A stretch of DNA of 64,000 nucleotides from Alnus glutinosa (Eukaryota; Streptophyta; Magnoliopsida; Fagales; Betulaceae): NCBI RefSeq assembly GCF_958979055.1, contig NC_084890.1:186001-250000 (forward strand), written 5' to 3'. The position numbers and the translations under genes are program-made. Every line of letters begins with the position of its first letter. The stretch's first letter is position 1. Below are positions 1 to 12,843 of the stretch, one piece after another. Under the pieces are notes generated by a model. The model was not told the origin of the DNA, ran no database searches, and was given only the letters and a program-made list of their open reading frames with translations.

Positions 1-3000
1 GCCTTTTAAGTACCTTGAAATCATGCTGGCCAGGCTTGTCGCTGTTATCAATTTTGTTATGTATTAGATTCGTTATTGCTAAACCATTTCACAGGAAAAA
101 CAATGATAAAAAAAATATATATATATACTTCACTTCCATAGTTCCATGTGTACATCAATATACAGAGGAGTTCATATGGAGGTGCTCTGTATACATCAAT
201 AATCTTCTGTATCTCCATGGTAAGATTTCTTACCTAACATAGACTCCGCATCCTCCCACAGCTCTTGCAGCTGCATGAAACTCAGCTGCTTCGTGACGGC
301 TCTGACAGTTTTTTAACAATTCAATTTAAACTGGACAAATAAAGTAGCAAAAAATTTAAATGCTGAGTAGGCGATGCCATACATAGAACATGTCCCAATC
401 TGGCACAAAAACTTCACCAAGAAAAATGCTGTTGAAAGCCACGGCAGCTATGTGTAGTGTTTGTGTTGTTGGGTTGCTTGGGTAGTAGTCATCGGATGCT
501 CGTGTAATAGCACTTCTTTTTGAACTGCATTAGCAAATGAATTAGCTAGAGAGGAATCCTTTGAAACAGGCCTATCAACTGATTTGCCTAGTCCCTCTTA
601 TGTGGTCCATGCATTTTGCAATTCATGAAGCTCAAATCTGTGTATGCATTTTTCAGAGTTCATATTTGATTTGTTAGAAAAGACAAATATTGGCAGGACA
701 TTTTAGTGCAATAGTTATATACTGGTAAATGGAGTCCGTGCTCTGACCCATGCAGCAGATAATGCTGTTGTCTTGGAAGTTGGCTGCTATAGACTCCTCA
801 AGTGCCTGTTGGAACTGTCTAGTAAGAGAAACTCGACCTCCTAGACCATTTGAAATAGTTTCCAGTATGTTCTGCACATCAACCTTAACCCCATCCACAT
901 CCTGTGAAACAAGATATTTGTGTAGATCATCATAAAACTGACTTATCTTAGCAGGATCTATTGTACCGATTCCATACTTCTCCATACAATCCATAGATAA
1001 ATCCCTCATGTTTGCCAAATTCCCAGGAGACTGTATTGGATATCTTAGTTTTGGATTATACGTTTTGGTTCCTAAAGCATTTGGAAGAAGCCCTCCCCAG
1101 TATCCCAAAAGGGCATGCCATACATAGACGAACCTGAGAATTTCAAAAGAAGATAATGAAGATGAAGTATCCAGAAGATAGAAATGAAGAGAAGAAATTA
1201 AGATACTTGGCGGGAAGGAAATTGAATATTGACACCAAATTGGTAGTTTTAGTATGTGTGTAGGAGAGTTGAGTATGAACTAGGCTGCAACATCCTTAAT
1301 GCTACAATCCTTGGTTCTCTATGATTTCCATTGCAAATTTTATTTTATTTTTTTCTTTTTAAAAGGAAGTTTTGGAACCTTACTTCAGGCCAAAATTCCT
1401 CTTAATATCTGAAACAAAATCCTTTAGACCAATTGGTGCCTCACTTTGAGCCTCATTTGCTGTTCTCCGAAACTTATTATTTTCTTCAATGCTGCCTAAT
1501 CTCCCACCAAACCTGTTGGAGGAAAGCAGAAGTCAATATGCACACTATCTTGAAGAAGTGAAATATGGATTAACTTACTGTGGCCATTCAACATATAAAC
1601 TCTATCGTGCACAAGTGTAATATGGATTAACTTACTGTGACCCTTCAACATATGGCTCCCCTTCTTTTTGGAATTCATTAGTTGTATCTTGCCAACCATC
1701 ATCTATTATCAAAAATCTTGCTGGAGTGCCTCCCTCGGATAGACTGGCAGATATAGAAGATAAATTAATAAAAAAAAAAAAAAAAAGAGTTTCCAAAACC
1801 CCGCAAGAGGAAGTGAAAAAAGAAGCTCCATTGATGAGGAGGAACAAAAAAGAACAGAAAAAAAGCTAATCCAGTAAAAGTACTTCTCAATGGCAAAACA
1901 AGCTGCCGCGCAAACTCCTAGAAGCAACTTGTGATATATGGGGAAAGGAGCAAATTGTAGACTACAATGCCAACACCTAAATATCACATGACCGGTTCCT
2001 CATATAATCGATACATCTTACTCAGGAGATATGAATGTTCATTAGAAGCAGTATCCGTATGACAGCATATCATTAGTTTCCTTATGTAGGGCACAAAAGA
2101 ATCCAAATCGCTTGATTGCCCTTTGACCATACATATATGAGATATTTATGTCCTATATAATATCCCCAACAGGAGGAAATTACGTTACTTAGAGGTCAAT
2201 TTCATTCCCCCTCAAAGTTTCCAGATATTTCTTTTAAATGTTTACCATGTAGGAAACATAATCAAGAATTATTTCATAGTTACCCTCACCTATAGGTATA
2301 GGTGCTTTTATGATAACCAGAAGTTATTTTTAAGTCTTGGTTGAAGTCCCTAACAATATAAGTGAACTATCATGACATACATGGAAGGAACTTCCAATAA
2401 GAAGCTTTTATTTTGTGAATCATTTTAAAACTCTTTTTTTATAGAGAACATGTATGAGAAACTAGATTGACCTTTTAAGGCCATCTCTAATTCCTTGAGG
2501 ATTAACTTCTTGGTAGAAGGCGTCCCAGGTGCACCAACCAAACCAATCTAACATTCCAGGCATCTGCATCATAAAACCGTCAAAAGAACATGTTATTGAG
2601 GTTGTTAACTTTGTTCTATTGTTTCTTGTAATCACAACTTGACCAAATCCTGAGACTAAATTTAATTGCCTGCTAGCTACACAAAATTGGTTGGCTGACT
2701 TGCCTGTTTGGTTTCCCTAAGTGTAAAGGTTCCAAGCTGCTTCTCCAAAATCCTGCATGTGATCAGAAGTGTGTATGAGGATAGTCACTATAAATAAATT
2801 GGTAACCAGTTACTAACTACAGTGTGGAAATGTAAGCTGCCAGCCTAATAATGGTGGTCTCATATGGTTTATATCTCTGTCTGCTGCTTGAATTCACATA
2901 AGACAGGATCTGCCATGCTACAAAGCTAACAATATAAGTGCCATAAACCTAAGTAATTTCGGAAATTTACTTAAACTTGAAACCTAAAGTTTTCTCGGAG

Positions 3001-4554
3001 AGCTGGCCTACTTCATAGATTCATTGATCAGATCAAATGGATGGTTTCCATAATTCACAAAAACTGCTTTTAGGGATTCTGAGGTGACTATAGCTGGGTC
3101 ACCTGTCAAAACACACAGAAATTCCAAATCATCAGACAAGAATAAGAGAGAGATGAGAACCAATTGGTAAGTAGGAACAAATTGGTTATCCTTTTTTCTT
3201 TTTTCTCCTGTTAGAAGGAACAGAATGTTCATTCTTGTCAACCTTCAGGCCTAATATGCCTGTGGCTGCGTCGTGCCTTTATCCAATCCCTGCTTAGTTC
3301 AAAGTCTTAACCTAGCTGAGCTGATCTACAGCATATTTTATTGATATTTTTGTACATGTCCGGATTGGTGTGAGAGATAAGTGAGAATTACCAAGTAGAA
3401 TGAATATCTCATCTCCTAGGTTTTCTCAGCAAGTTTATTTAACATCGTATAGCACAAGTGCTTCATCATAATATGACCGATGTCATAAAAAGAAAGAAAC
3501 AAAAAGAAAGGGATAAGCACAACTTTAAACTCTTACCACTTTCAACGCAGAATTGGAGTTCATTTGATGAGTTCCCCTGCAAGCTGCTTCTAAATTCACC
3601 ATCTAGCACAGGCAAGAAAATGATATAAGAAGTTGTTTCATTAGATGCTCCAAAGCCTGGTGCTTCCCTTACTTCCAGGAGCAACGTCTGAGTTTCAATA
3701 GGAATATCGCTTCCTGAATCCCCCACTCGTGGTATCATCCACCACATTTTAAATCTAAATAGAGACAGTAACCTGACATCCCTGCATCACGAAAACACAA
3801 TGTTCCATTAAACTTCTAATTGATTCTCCAAATGGCATGATTGGATGTGAGATAAAAGACATTTCCATGGGAAATCACAACATGAAATTCCATGAATCCT
3901 TGCTCATAACCATTTAACGATTAAACAAAGAATCGCTGCAATTTCAAGTGCAAGAAACTTTCTGTTGCAGTGATTAATGAAATGTATGGTTATAGCTATC
4001 TCCATTACCAAAACCTTAATGATATTTCTTTGGAAGTATGGTTAGAGAGGATGATATATCATAACTAAAGTGAGATTACTGGCTCATTTTGATATTCACT
4101 GAAACAGTAAAAAATGCATTCTATAATTTAATATTTGCATAATTGGCGAAGATAAAATGGAATATCAATCGGCCGTTCGAAAAGTTCAAAGCCTAAAAAC
4201 AGTAAGACGAAAAGAAGAGCTTGCATACTCGATAACTCCAAGCTTGAAAACATGTCGGGAACTCGCCTCAGTGGATGTGGCACCCACAAATGCTGAAGAA
4301 TTGGTCAATGGCGTCACTACCACATTGTCAGGCACTTCCGTCAATGCGATCTTCTCGTTAATGCTAAGAGTACCGTCTTTAAGGACGGGCTTTGTACTGA
4401 GAAACATGGAATGTCTGCTTGACTGCAGCGAACTGAGTCGACGGTGGCCCCCATGAGCGAGAATCCTCTGTTTTGAAGACAAGAAGGAGGAGAATCGGCC
4501 AGAGTCAAGTTGTAGAAACGGCATGGGTGGAGGTAACACGGTGGTATGAATCAT
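1..4554 (-). CDS. Raffinose synthase / seed-imbibition family protein (GH36), partial, 3' end outside window
   Basis: Probable galactinol-sucrose galactosyltransferase or alkaline alpha-galactosidase of raffinose-family oligosaccharide metabolism. Exons, in coding order: 4554-4229, 3781-3537, 3102-3012, 2752-2704, 2563-2472, 1743-1636, 1512-1384, 1133-723, 524-383, 301-234, 41 to beyond position 1. The phases agree throughout, giving 567 codons before the edge. Family signatures are [46 protein letters not shown] (predicted GH36 nucleophile about Asp432) and RASDDYYP (acid/base Asp about 495-496), then [11 protein letters not shown] at the edge. The start at 4554 gives a Ser/Arg-rich 49-residue leader before a second Met (4407) where most family members begin; the leader could be a plastid transit peptide or 5' UTR. 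All introns are GT-AG except the one after exon 4, which is GC-AG. Whether it makes raffinose or hydrolyses it cannot be told from sequence. Confidence 0.93.
2564..2703 (-). other. Non-canonical GC-AG intron
   Basis: On the minus strand the exon ends ACCAAACAG and the intron opens GCAAGT, the strong consensus of plant GC donors. The alternative GT two codons further in leaves the reading frame wrong for the invariant [13 protein letters not shown] exon that follows. The GC donor keeps phase 0 and gives a family-like junction. The exon just upstream is only 49 bp. Confidence 0.8.
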
Positions 4555-5805
4555 GGCGGCGGCCGTGGCGGTGGTGGAGTTGGAGGTGTTTCCTAGAATT
4601 GTATTGCAAAATAGACCGTTGGGAAAACCGTTATAACATGTTAGGGAGACACTGCAGAGGTATTATGTGATGTGGGTTGGTTCCAAGTTGATAGGAGGGA
4701 GAGACTCAAGAGATGATGGGATCAGGCTAGCCTTTGCTTAGTGACCACATTTAATGTTCCACTCTTAGCTTCTGTCTTTTTCAATATTTTATGGACATTA
4801 CATTTCCAGGACCACGTAACTTGTCATAGACATACGATATGAATATCCAATGATAATGAAAAATCGGATCCAATGGGTGAAATTGACAGCTTAGCTTCCA
4901 TGGGAGAGGTTGTTTTGTTCGAGCATGTGTTCAGAGAGTCCAAACCCACTTATTTGAGTTGTTTGGATACCTAATCAAACTCTAATTGAGCAGGTGAAAT
5001 TTATAATCTGCGGATGACGGATTCTAGTAACCGTCCGACCATCCGAGGCGAGCGGAATCTACCTATAACCACACATGCGTAAGGTTTTTTTGAATTATCA
5101 ACGTCCGCTTTGCATTTTGGGCTCTTTTTTGGGCCCCATTTTTTTTTTTTTTTTACAATAGACTTAATTTATATGGCCCTATGGTTCTATATTTTTTTTT
5201 TAAGCTTTTTATAAAAAAAAAAAATTAGATTGGCTTTATCTAATTTTGAACTAAATAGACATGTAAAATTGTGATGTGAAAATACAAATTGAATTGTAAA
5301 TATTGGGCAATATAAATATTTATAAACTTGTAGTTTTATAAGACAAAACCATTTTTTTATATATATTGGTATCCACCTGCATATAGAAGTGGCCAATCTA
5401 TTTTCTATTAAGAAATGCTTGGTTTCTATCTTTTACTCGTCTCTTGTTTATTTCCATACAAAAAATATGCAAATCCACCGTTTAATATGTGGGATCGTCT
5501 CTCTTTTTTATTAATTATATTTTCTCCTCCATCCATAGTACGTAGTTGCCATATTGTATTACTTCAATCCCAGATATGGTGCAGAAAAGGAATGGTGGAC
5601 ACATTGGATAAAATCAGAAATAGTATATATTAAAGTAAACACAAGATAGATATATATATATATATATTCTCAATCAAATCGCCATTACTAGGCCGAAAAA
5701 TTGGACAAGAGAAAGAAAAATAAGAAAGTGAAGAGAACAAATCTAATGAAGTTAATTTTTACTCCTATTAATCAAAGGCTTAATCCTAATTAATGCTAAT
5801 GACAT
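4555..5805. other. Intergenic, promoter side of the raffinose-synthase gene
   Basis: No supported gene. The stretch nearest 4555 must hold the promoter and 5' UTR of the minus-strand GH36 gene. The rest is AT-rich with poly(T)/poly(A) runs near 5140-5225 and a short TA microsatellite at 5650-5668. It ends at the 3' side of the convergently read subtilase. Confidence 0.6.
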
Positions 5806-7012
5806 CTAAGAGGCAGCAGTAGCAGCTACTATTGGACTCCTTACGTAGTGCTTGCCATCTGACCAAGTTATCCCTCCAAAAACATAGTTTTCAGCCACGG
5901 CATGTCCCTTAGCTTCCAGGGTCAACCTAAAGCTCTTCTCTTCTCCAATTTGATCAAATGTCAACTTCTTAGGATGAACATGAACTGAAATTCCACTTGG
6001 CTCCCGGACACGAGCTGCATAGGTGCCTGGTGAACCAACATTCTTCAGCTTTCGAGTCACAGTAACAGACCCAGAGAGTTGAGGGACTGTTATGGATGGA
6101 TAGTTGAAATCCAAAAGACTGGTCGCCTTGGGACATTCATAAGGAGACCCGGAAAAGAGTTCAATGGAGGTCTGATTGTAGCCAATATTGCAGAGAAAGT
6201 CCAAATAATCATTGGTGGTTAAGTCATATACCAAGCCAGGATCCATGGCACGGTTTGGTCGCATGTGGCCAGCACCATAATCAAACGGAGTTGCCTTCAC
6301 AGAGGATTCATTGCGCATGGGATTCACAGTGTTATCCCTTGTTCTTGCTGTAAGAAAAACATTCACAAATAAATGAGGTACAAAAACAAAAACAAAAAAC
6401 CAAATTCAAGATTATGAAAATTCTTAAATGCAGACGTGAGAGGTCTTTACCACTTGTCATGATTGCGGATCTTATTGCAGATGGGCTCCAGTGAGGATGG
6501 AGTGTCTTAAGAAGGCCGACAACCCCAGAAACATGAGGGCAAGACATAGATGTGCCAGACATTATGGCAAAAGGAGCTGAAGGTTCTTCTGTTTGGCCTT
6601 TTGCTTCGGTGAAGGCAGCTATGATATCCACTCCAGGAGCAGTAACATCAGGCTGAACATTAATTAAGGTAAATTTTGAAATGGAAAGAACAGTTACTTC
6701 AAATATATTGACCACAAATTGCAGTGGAGGAAGCACAAATATCAGCAATACATGTCAATCAGTTCGGATGAAAATTCCCTTTTTGTGCGATCAATCCCAA
6801 AACATTACAAAACAATCAATATTGGATTCATGGCCATACCTTGAGAATCTCGGGTGTAATAATGTTAGGCCCTTTGGACGAGAATGAGGCCATGAATGGG
6901 GCAGGCTTTGTGTAAAGTTGTGCTGTTGGGGCCGTTATAAATGCCAATGGATCACTGTTCATTCAAAAAACTTAGTCTTGGTAAATTAGGGAAAAAAAAA
7001 AAAATTCTTCTT

Positions 7013-7054
<42 letters not shown>

Positions 7055-9427
7055 CTCGGTAGAATTGATGTAGGCAAAGACAGCAACACCATCTTCATAA
7101 CCAATATGTGACGCTGGTAACACGTGAGGATCAGCAACAGTGTCATTACCATCGAACTTATCATTGCAAAGAATCATCCCTACTGCACCAGCAAGAGCTG
7201 CTTGTTCGCCCTTGTCCACTCTTGCAGTTTCCCCCCTCAGGCAGGCCAAAATTTTACCCTTCACCTTTTCAGGATCCAGAGTTCCCCCCATACAGAGCAA
7301 ACTGAATGTCAATTAATACAAGGCTTCAGTTTGAAGATTTTAATTGAAACTCAAAGAGGAAAGAAGTGAAACAATTTGTTCTTACGCGTGATTAATAGAT
7401 GCATTAGCAGCTTTAGCCTGTGCAGCACTAATAAGTGGGTAGAATCGATCTTCTGGCAAAGGTTTAGACATGCTTTTTCCCTGGTATTACAGAAAGTCTT
7501 AAACAAACTGGAAAAAAAGAAAGTAAAGCAATCCTTCATAAGAAAGAGTAGGAAGATGTACCTTGAATCGCATCCCATTCCGGAGTTCAACAAAAGCTCG
7601 GAACTCTCGATCCAACGTGCTTGCTCCAACAGTTATTATCCAAGGTGAAACATTTGAGACAGTTGCAGGTGTTGGACCAGAATTTCCAGCTGAGCATACT
7701 ACAACGATACCTTTCTTAAAAGCATGGAATGCCCCGATTGAAAGGCCATCATCAAGATAGTTATAGGGTTCGCCGCCGAGTGACACCGAAAGCACATCAA
7801 CGCCATCATGTATGGCCTCATCAAAGGCTGCCATTATATCAGCATCAAAGCATTCATTACCATCAATTGGTGGCCAACACACCTTGTAGGCAGCTACTCG
7901 CGCTTTAGGTGAACCACCTTTTGCAGTTCCATTGCCCACACCAAATACGTTTGCACCTGGAACAAAGTTCCCGCCTGCTGTGGATAGCGTGTGAGTGCCA
8001 TGACCCTCATGGTCAAGTGCCGTTTCAAATGAAGAGTTGAGTGGCCTCGAATACGAAGCATAGCCTTTGTTGAAGTATCTTGCTCCAATTAGCTTCCTGC
8101 ATTGCATTTGCACGCCAAGAAAAGAAAAATCCCAAGTTTAACTTTTAAAATTGTGGCGACCCCTTCGCTTACAGATTTTCTTTCTTAGTTTTTGTATAGC
8201 ATCTGACCCAATAAATAAATAAATAAATAATACACAGTAGTAGTATGATACAAGTTTTGTGAAAAGGAAATTAATGCTTGAAGTGGTAGTTAGAGCAGAC
8301 CTGTTGCAGGGGACTCCATCACTGGTATCATTTTGACAGAATCCTTTCCACTTTGATGGGATGGGTCCAAAACCTTCGTCACTGAAGCTCTCCGCTTTAG
8401 GCCAAACACCTAGAAGAATACCACATTTTCAATCGGTATCATAGAGTTAACAAGAAATGCCCTCCATGAGCATCTCCCAAAAAGAAGAGCTTAGTGAGTC
8501 TAATCCAGGATTTATTAGATGCTGAGAATAGATTACTTACCAGTGTCAAGAGTCCCAATGATTGCGTCTTCACCAAACCTGGCCTTCTTCCACAAGGAAC
8601 TGGGGTGAATTACACCCTCTTTTTCCAGTAACATGAATTCCCACGAATGAGTTGTGTGTAATTTTCTCCCTTGGTTTAAGAAAACTGACAAAACTTTTGG
8701 ATGCTCTGCAATGGCAGATGATCATATATATAATATATACCTCATTATCATGAATATTTATTCCTAATCAAATAGACGGAATGAGGGTACATATATTTTC
8801 TTTATTCTTACTCGCAATTTCAGCTGCCTCTTCCTCTTCAAGTTGGGCAGCAAAACCATTGATATTCCTTCTGTACGAGTAGATAATTGCATCCTTGGCC
8901 TTCTTGTGGCTGCATGGAAACAAAGTCATTAACAAATTAATTTGCATGCAATGAAAAAGAAGAAAGAACAAGAAGCAGAAAATCATATATATATATATAT
9001 ATATATATATAGACGTTACAAATTAATTAAATACCAAGTTGCATCTATACCTTCCCAAGAATGATCCGAGTAAGTCATAATGAGAATCAGTTACCCGATC
9101 AAGATCAGCTACAGAAACCTCTGGACCATGTGCATGGGATCCCAAGTACACTATATAAGACTGTATCAGAGTAAAAGAAGAAGAAAAGATATATTATTAG
9201 TTTTATGACCATGCATGCACAGAAAGCAAAATGAAAAGTAGATGAGAAAGCTTCAACAGATGAATGGTATTTTTATTGAAGATCGATACATTGAGATTTA
9301 GATACGTAATGCTTGCCTTTCTTACTGCAAAAGCAGGTGCTTGGAACAGAGAAAAAAGCAAAAACACAAGGAAGAAAACTGAAGGCTTGGAAAACGACAT
9401 ATTGCTTTTTTGCCTGGTTAGCATCAT
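5806..9427 (-). CDS. Subtilisin-like serine protease, SBT5 type (S8 family)
   Basis: Secreted apoplastic subtilase of 772 aa. Exons in coding order: 9427-9326, 9160-9051, 8909-8812, 8705-8541, 8409-8301, 8096-7562, 7480-7386, 7301-7056, 6954-6840, 6652-6451, 6347-5806; the lengths sum to 2319 nt and every phase fits. Residues 1-34 form a hydrophobic signal peptide ending PAFA. An I9 propeptide follows (YSYRRNINGFAA). The catalytic triad is intact: Asp157 (LDTGVWP), His230 (GHGTH), Ser560 (GTSMSCPHVSG), with oxyanion Asn333 (SAGNSGP). A PA domain sits between His and Ser (ILACLRGETARVDKG), and a fibronectin-III-like C-terminus ends ATAAS. The multi-exon structure is typical of the SBT5.3/AIR3 group; substrates are unknown. 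Oddity: the exon 8 donor is GTTTTC, directly followed by a GA/CT microsatellite. It looks functional. Confidence 0.95.
7015..7054. repeat. (GA)n microsatellite inside a subtilase intron
   Basis: About 18 uninterrupted GA units start a few bases inside the intron after exon 8 of the subtilase; on the coding strand this is a CT tract touching the unusual GTTTTC donor. Confidence 0.9.
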
Positions 9428-9507
9428 GGAGAAAATCTATCCTCTGTAGGAAGAAACCACGTTCTTGAAGGATTATATGTAGGGGTGAATGAAAACGTAG
9501 TTCAGTT

Positions 9508-9573
9508 ATAATCTAAAACTAGGTCGACGTACGTGAGAGGTAGAGTCCCTCTACGTACGTATAATCTAAAACT
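9508..9573. repeat. 40-bp palindrome flanked by 13-bp direct repeats in subtilase promoter/5' UTR
   Basis: Direct repeats ATAATCTAAAACT at 9508-9520 and 9561-9573 bracket a near-perfect inverted repeat with arms at 9527-9540 and 9548-9560 (core ACGTACGT). It could fold as a hairpin in the mRNA leader. It also resembles a tiny foldback insertion with a target duplication, though no transposon family is recognised. Confidence 0.7.
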
Positions 9574-9577
9574 CTGC

Positions 9578-9587
9578 CATATATAGG
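9578..9587 (-). promoter_or_regulatory. Candidate TATA box of the subtilase gene
   Basis: On the minus strand the sequence reads CCTATATATGG, about 150 bp upstream of the subtilase start codon. Spacing implies transcription starting near 9550, which puts the adjacent palindrome at 9527-9560 at or just inside the 5' UTR. Position and sequence only; no transcript evidence. Confidence 0.45.
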
Positions 9588-9599
9588 AAGGATTATCAT

Positions 9600-11813
9600 T
9601 CTATGCAGTATTAAGATCGACTAAAAGAACATAAAACCAAATGCTGCTTCTTGTTGTCATTAATTGAATAGGTTTTAAATTCAGTTTGGAATAGATAACA
9701 ATGAAATCATGATACGAAGCAGCAAAACCTCTTGATTCGGGAAGCTATATTAATTAGGGAACATTAATATGTTTGACGGTTAAATTAATTAATTTCATGC
9801 AGACGAATGTTTAGGAGCTTATTCCCTTAATTCTTAAATCAAGTAGTAAACAAGTTTAAAGTGTGTTGCAATTGAATGAATATTATTCCTCAACTGTTAA
9901 CAGAGAATTACAAAGAATAAATAAACAATTAACTAATATATATACTATCTGACATTGATACAAACTATGACTCTGACTTCGATACAAATTACAACTCTTA
10001 CGGACAGGCCATATATATCTTAAGTTCATCATTAAAGTCATCTATAAACTGAATAAGAATCAATATAGGACTTAATTAGCTAGCTAGCCCATAAAGCAAC
10101 GCTTTCACAATCCTACATTAACTGCATTGGAATATTTATAAACATAGCTATATTAATCATGAGGTGTTAAAGCATTCTCTTTTTCTTTTTCTTTTTCTTT
10201 TTCAAACTTTCTATATTTTGATAAATAATTTTTCCAAATTAACCTACTATATTTTGATGAATATAATTGTCTGCTTTTCTTACGTACATTCTAATTAATC
10301 AATATATATAGTTACACTTAATTATTTTCATGTTCAACAATTGCATCAGAGCATATGATCGATAAGGATAAAATAAGGACCGGATTACTCTAAGTGAAAG
10401 AATTTGATTAGGACTATATTAGCTTTAAATAAATTCAACTCATTTGCAAGCTTTATAAATTATAATTAAATCAATCAATAAAAGCATAATGTACCCTTAT
10501 AAGATTATACCCTAATGATGAACATGTAAGTACGTGTCTAACATTGAATCTATGTAAAATTCTTATCAATTTCCATATTTTATCTTTCTCCATATTTTTT
10601 TTTTTTTTGAATGGTAAGATCTTTACGAACGTACACATATTTTAGTGCCTTTGTAATATATCGTAGATTATGGAAATGGATGCTCTCCATTTCACTTTGA
10701 AATGGATTAGAGAAAAGCTGGTTAATGCATTAATTTAGAAGAGTAAAGTGATCATTTTTATTTATTTTTAGACTATATATTAATTCTACCCCTTTTAAAT
10801 ACATTAACCGGTTCTTCTTATCCTTCTTCTAGGTCATTGTGGATCCCAACTACTGTGATCTCCTAATAAATGCGGGTTATAAATACATTTGTAAATTTAA
10901 AGACTACGTCAGACGGATGACGTGATCATGGAACGTACCCAAACAAACAGCCCATTCATGGAGAAAATCGACCGTATGCTATTTTTTTCTTTTTTCTTTT
11001 TTCTTTAGGAGCAATTAATTACAAAAGAAGGGAGGGGGGTCGTACTCTGTTAATTAAGATCGTGATTAAGAGTAAACTATTTAGTAGGGAATAGGATCCT
11101 TGTCGAATCAGTAAACTCTTGGTTAATTATATCATTAAAATGGCGCAATAGCAAAAATTTACTCTTAAATAAATTTATCACATCATTTAGAAATGTCAAT
11201 AACCCAAAAATAGAGAGAAAGTGAAAGGTAGTTGGGAGTGGTCTTTAGCCTGGTGGCAGAATTATTATCAAAAGTCAAATAAAATAGCAGAACCATCTTT
11301 AATACGGATGGGGATGGTTCAACCATTCTCAAAGGCCAAGTTGAGAGTGGTTAACCACCCCATGCCAATAGCCAAAAGAGATGATTAAACCACTTGCAAT
11401 GGCTGAAGGGGTGGTCGAATTAGTCCTAGTAGCCTTTGATGGTGTTTAATTCGGTCCGTTCCAACCACCTCTTCTTCTTCTTTTTCATTTTCTTTTTTTT
11501 TTTTTTACTTGGTTTTACAATTTTTTTTTATTTTTTATTTTTCACATTTTAAAATAAGGCGATAAAATTAATTGGTGCTAACTCAACGAAATTTATATAT
11601 ATATGTCAAACTTTTATTGGATATGGTATGACCATCAACCTAGGTATCATTGGTTATCATTAAAATTATAACAGATTGAACGAATTGAAAATAGCGATAA
11701 ATTAAGGAGTGAGGTAACGGCATATGAAAAGCGTTAGCCGCATCTGCACCATCATCCGAAAAGGACTAGTCAATTTGAGAGTTTATTTATAATCACTTAT
11801 AAAGTCCAGTTTC
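9600..11813. other. Intergenic, no gene seen
   Basis: AT-rich sequence with short homopolymer runs and a CTTTTT-type run near 10180-10205. A segment at about 11,220-11,470, rich in GGTGGT/ACCACC, looks like decayed transposon DNA. No open frame with family similarity was recognised on either strand. Confidence 0.55.
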
Positions 11814-12319
11814 ACATATTAAGTAAGCAATATAAGACTTAACATTCATGAATATTTTTATAAATTAATCACTCACTATGTGAGCTACTCATCTTCCCAA
11901 TTTTGGATTAGGATGTTACAAATTTAATTTTCTTCTTTAAATTCCCAACATTCCCGTCACGGCCACATCATGCAGTGCTGATAATACCACACGACATTAA
12001 TTACAACCAGACTTTGATACCATTTGTAACGACCTAGGAAAACCGTTAGCCACATCTGCGCTATTACATATTAAGTAAGCAATATAAGACTTAACATTCA
12101 TGAATATTTTTATAAATTAATCACTCACTATGTGAGCTACTCATCTTCCCAATTTTGGATTTGGATGTTACAAATTTAATTTTCTTCTTTAAATTCCCAA
12201 CATTCCCGTCACGGCCACATCATGCAGTGCTGATAATACCACACGACATTAATTACAACCAGACTTTGATACCATTTGTAACGATCTAGGAAAACCGTTA
12301 GCCACATCTGCGCTATTAC
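11814..12319. repeat. Tandem direct repeat, 2 x 252 bp
   Basis: Positions 11814-12067 recur at 12066-12319 with an exact 252-bp offset and only a few substitutions (e.g. GGATTAGG/GGATTTGG, CGACCTAGG/CGATCTAGG). Flanks on both sides contain further related sequence (GGACTAGTCAATTTGAG at the left, GGACCGGTCAATTTGA at the right). The array is therefore probably part of a larger dispersed repeat whose middle has been duplicated. No coding capacity. Confidence 0.9.
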
Positions 12320-12843
12320 CTAAAAGGACCGGTCAATTTGAACTTTCCCTATAATTACTTATAAAGTCCGATTTCACCTAGTAAATAAAGTATATATTTA
12401 TTATAAATCACCCACTTGATCTCTATATCTTTTATAAACTACCCACCAACTCATCTTCTCAATATGAAACTAGTGTGTTACAAGTAACTTGATGCGTTTT
12501 AAATCCTAATGAATGATGAAATAAAATGCTAAGCAATTAATAGGGACCTCTGCAATGTTTTTTTTCCTACAAATATTAATGCATATTATCCCAACTACAT
12601 AAATAATTATTTCATAGGAATACAAGAAACCAAACTTCATTTTGTTTTGTTGGATGTTCTACATATCCAACAAAACTTAAAAATGATGCTTCGATCTCAC
12701 TGATCATTGGAAAAGGTACATCGATCGTAAGAGAGATCGATGAGGCTACCTTTTTCTTATTCTTCTCCATGTTACCGGTTAATCTATGAAGAGATTACAA
12801 GAGTAAACGCCTGAATAGGTAGAAGATCAATCACATAAGAATA
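12320..12843. other. Intergenic, 3' flank of cyclin D gene
   Basis: Tail of the dispersed repeat (to about 12,480), then AT-rich DNA and the likely 3' UTR of the minus-strand cyclin. Nothing else recognised. Confidence 0.5.
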
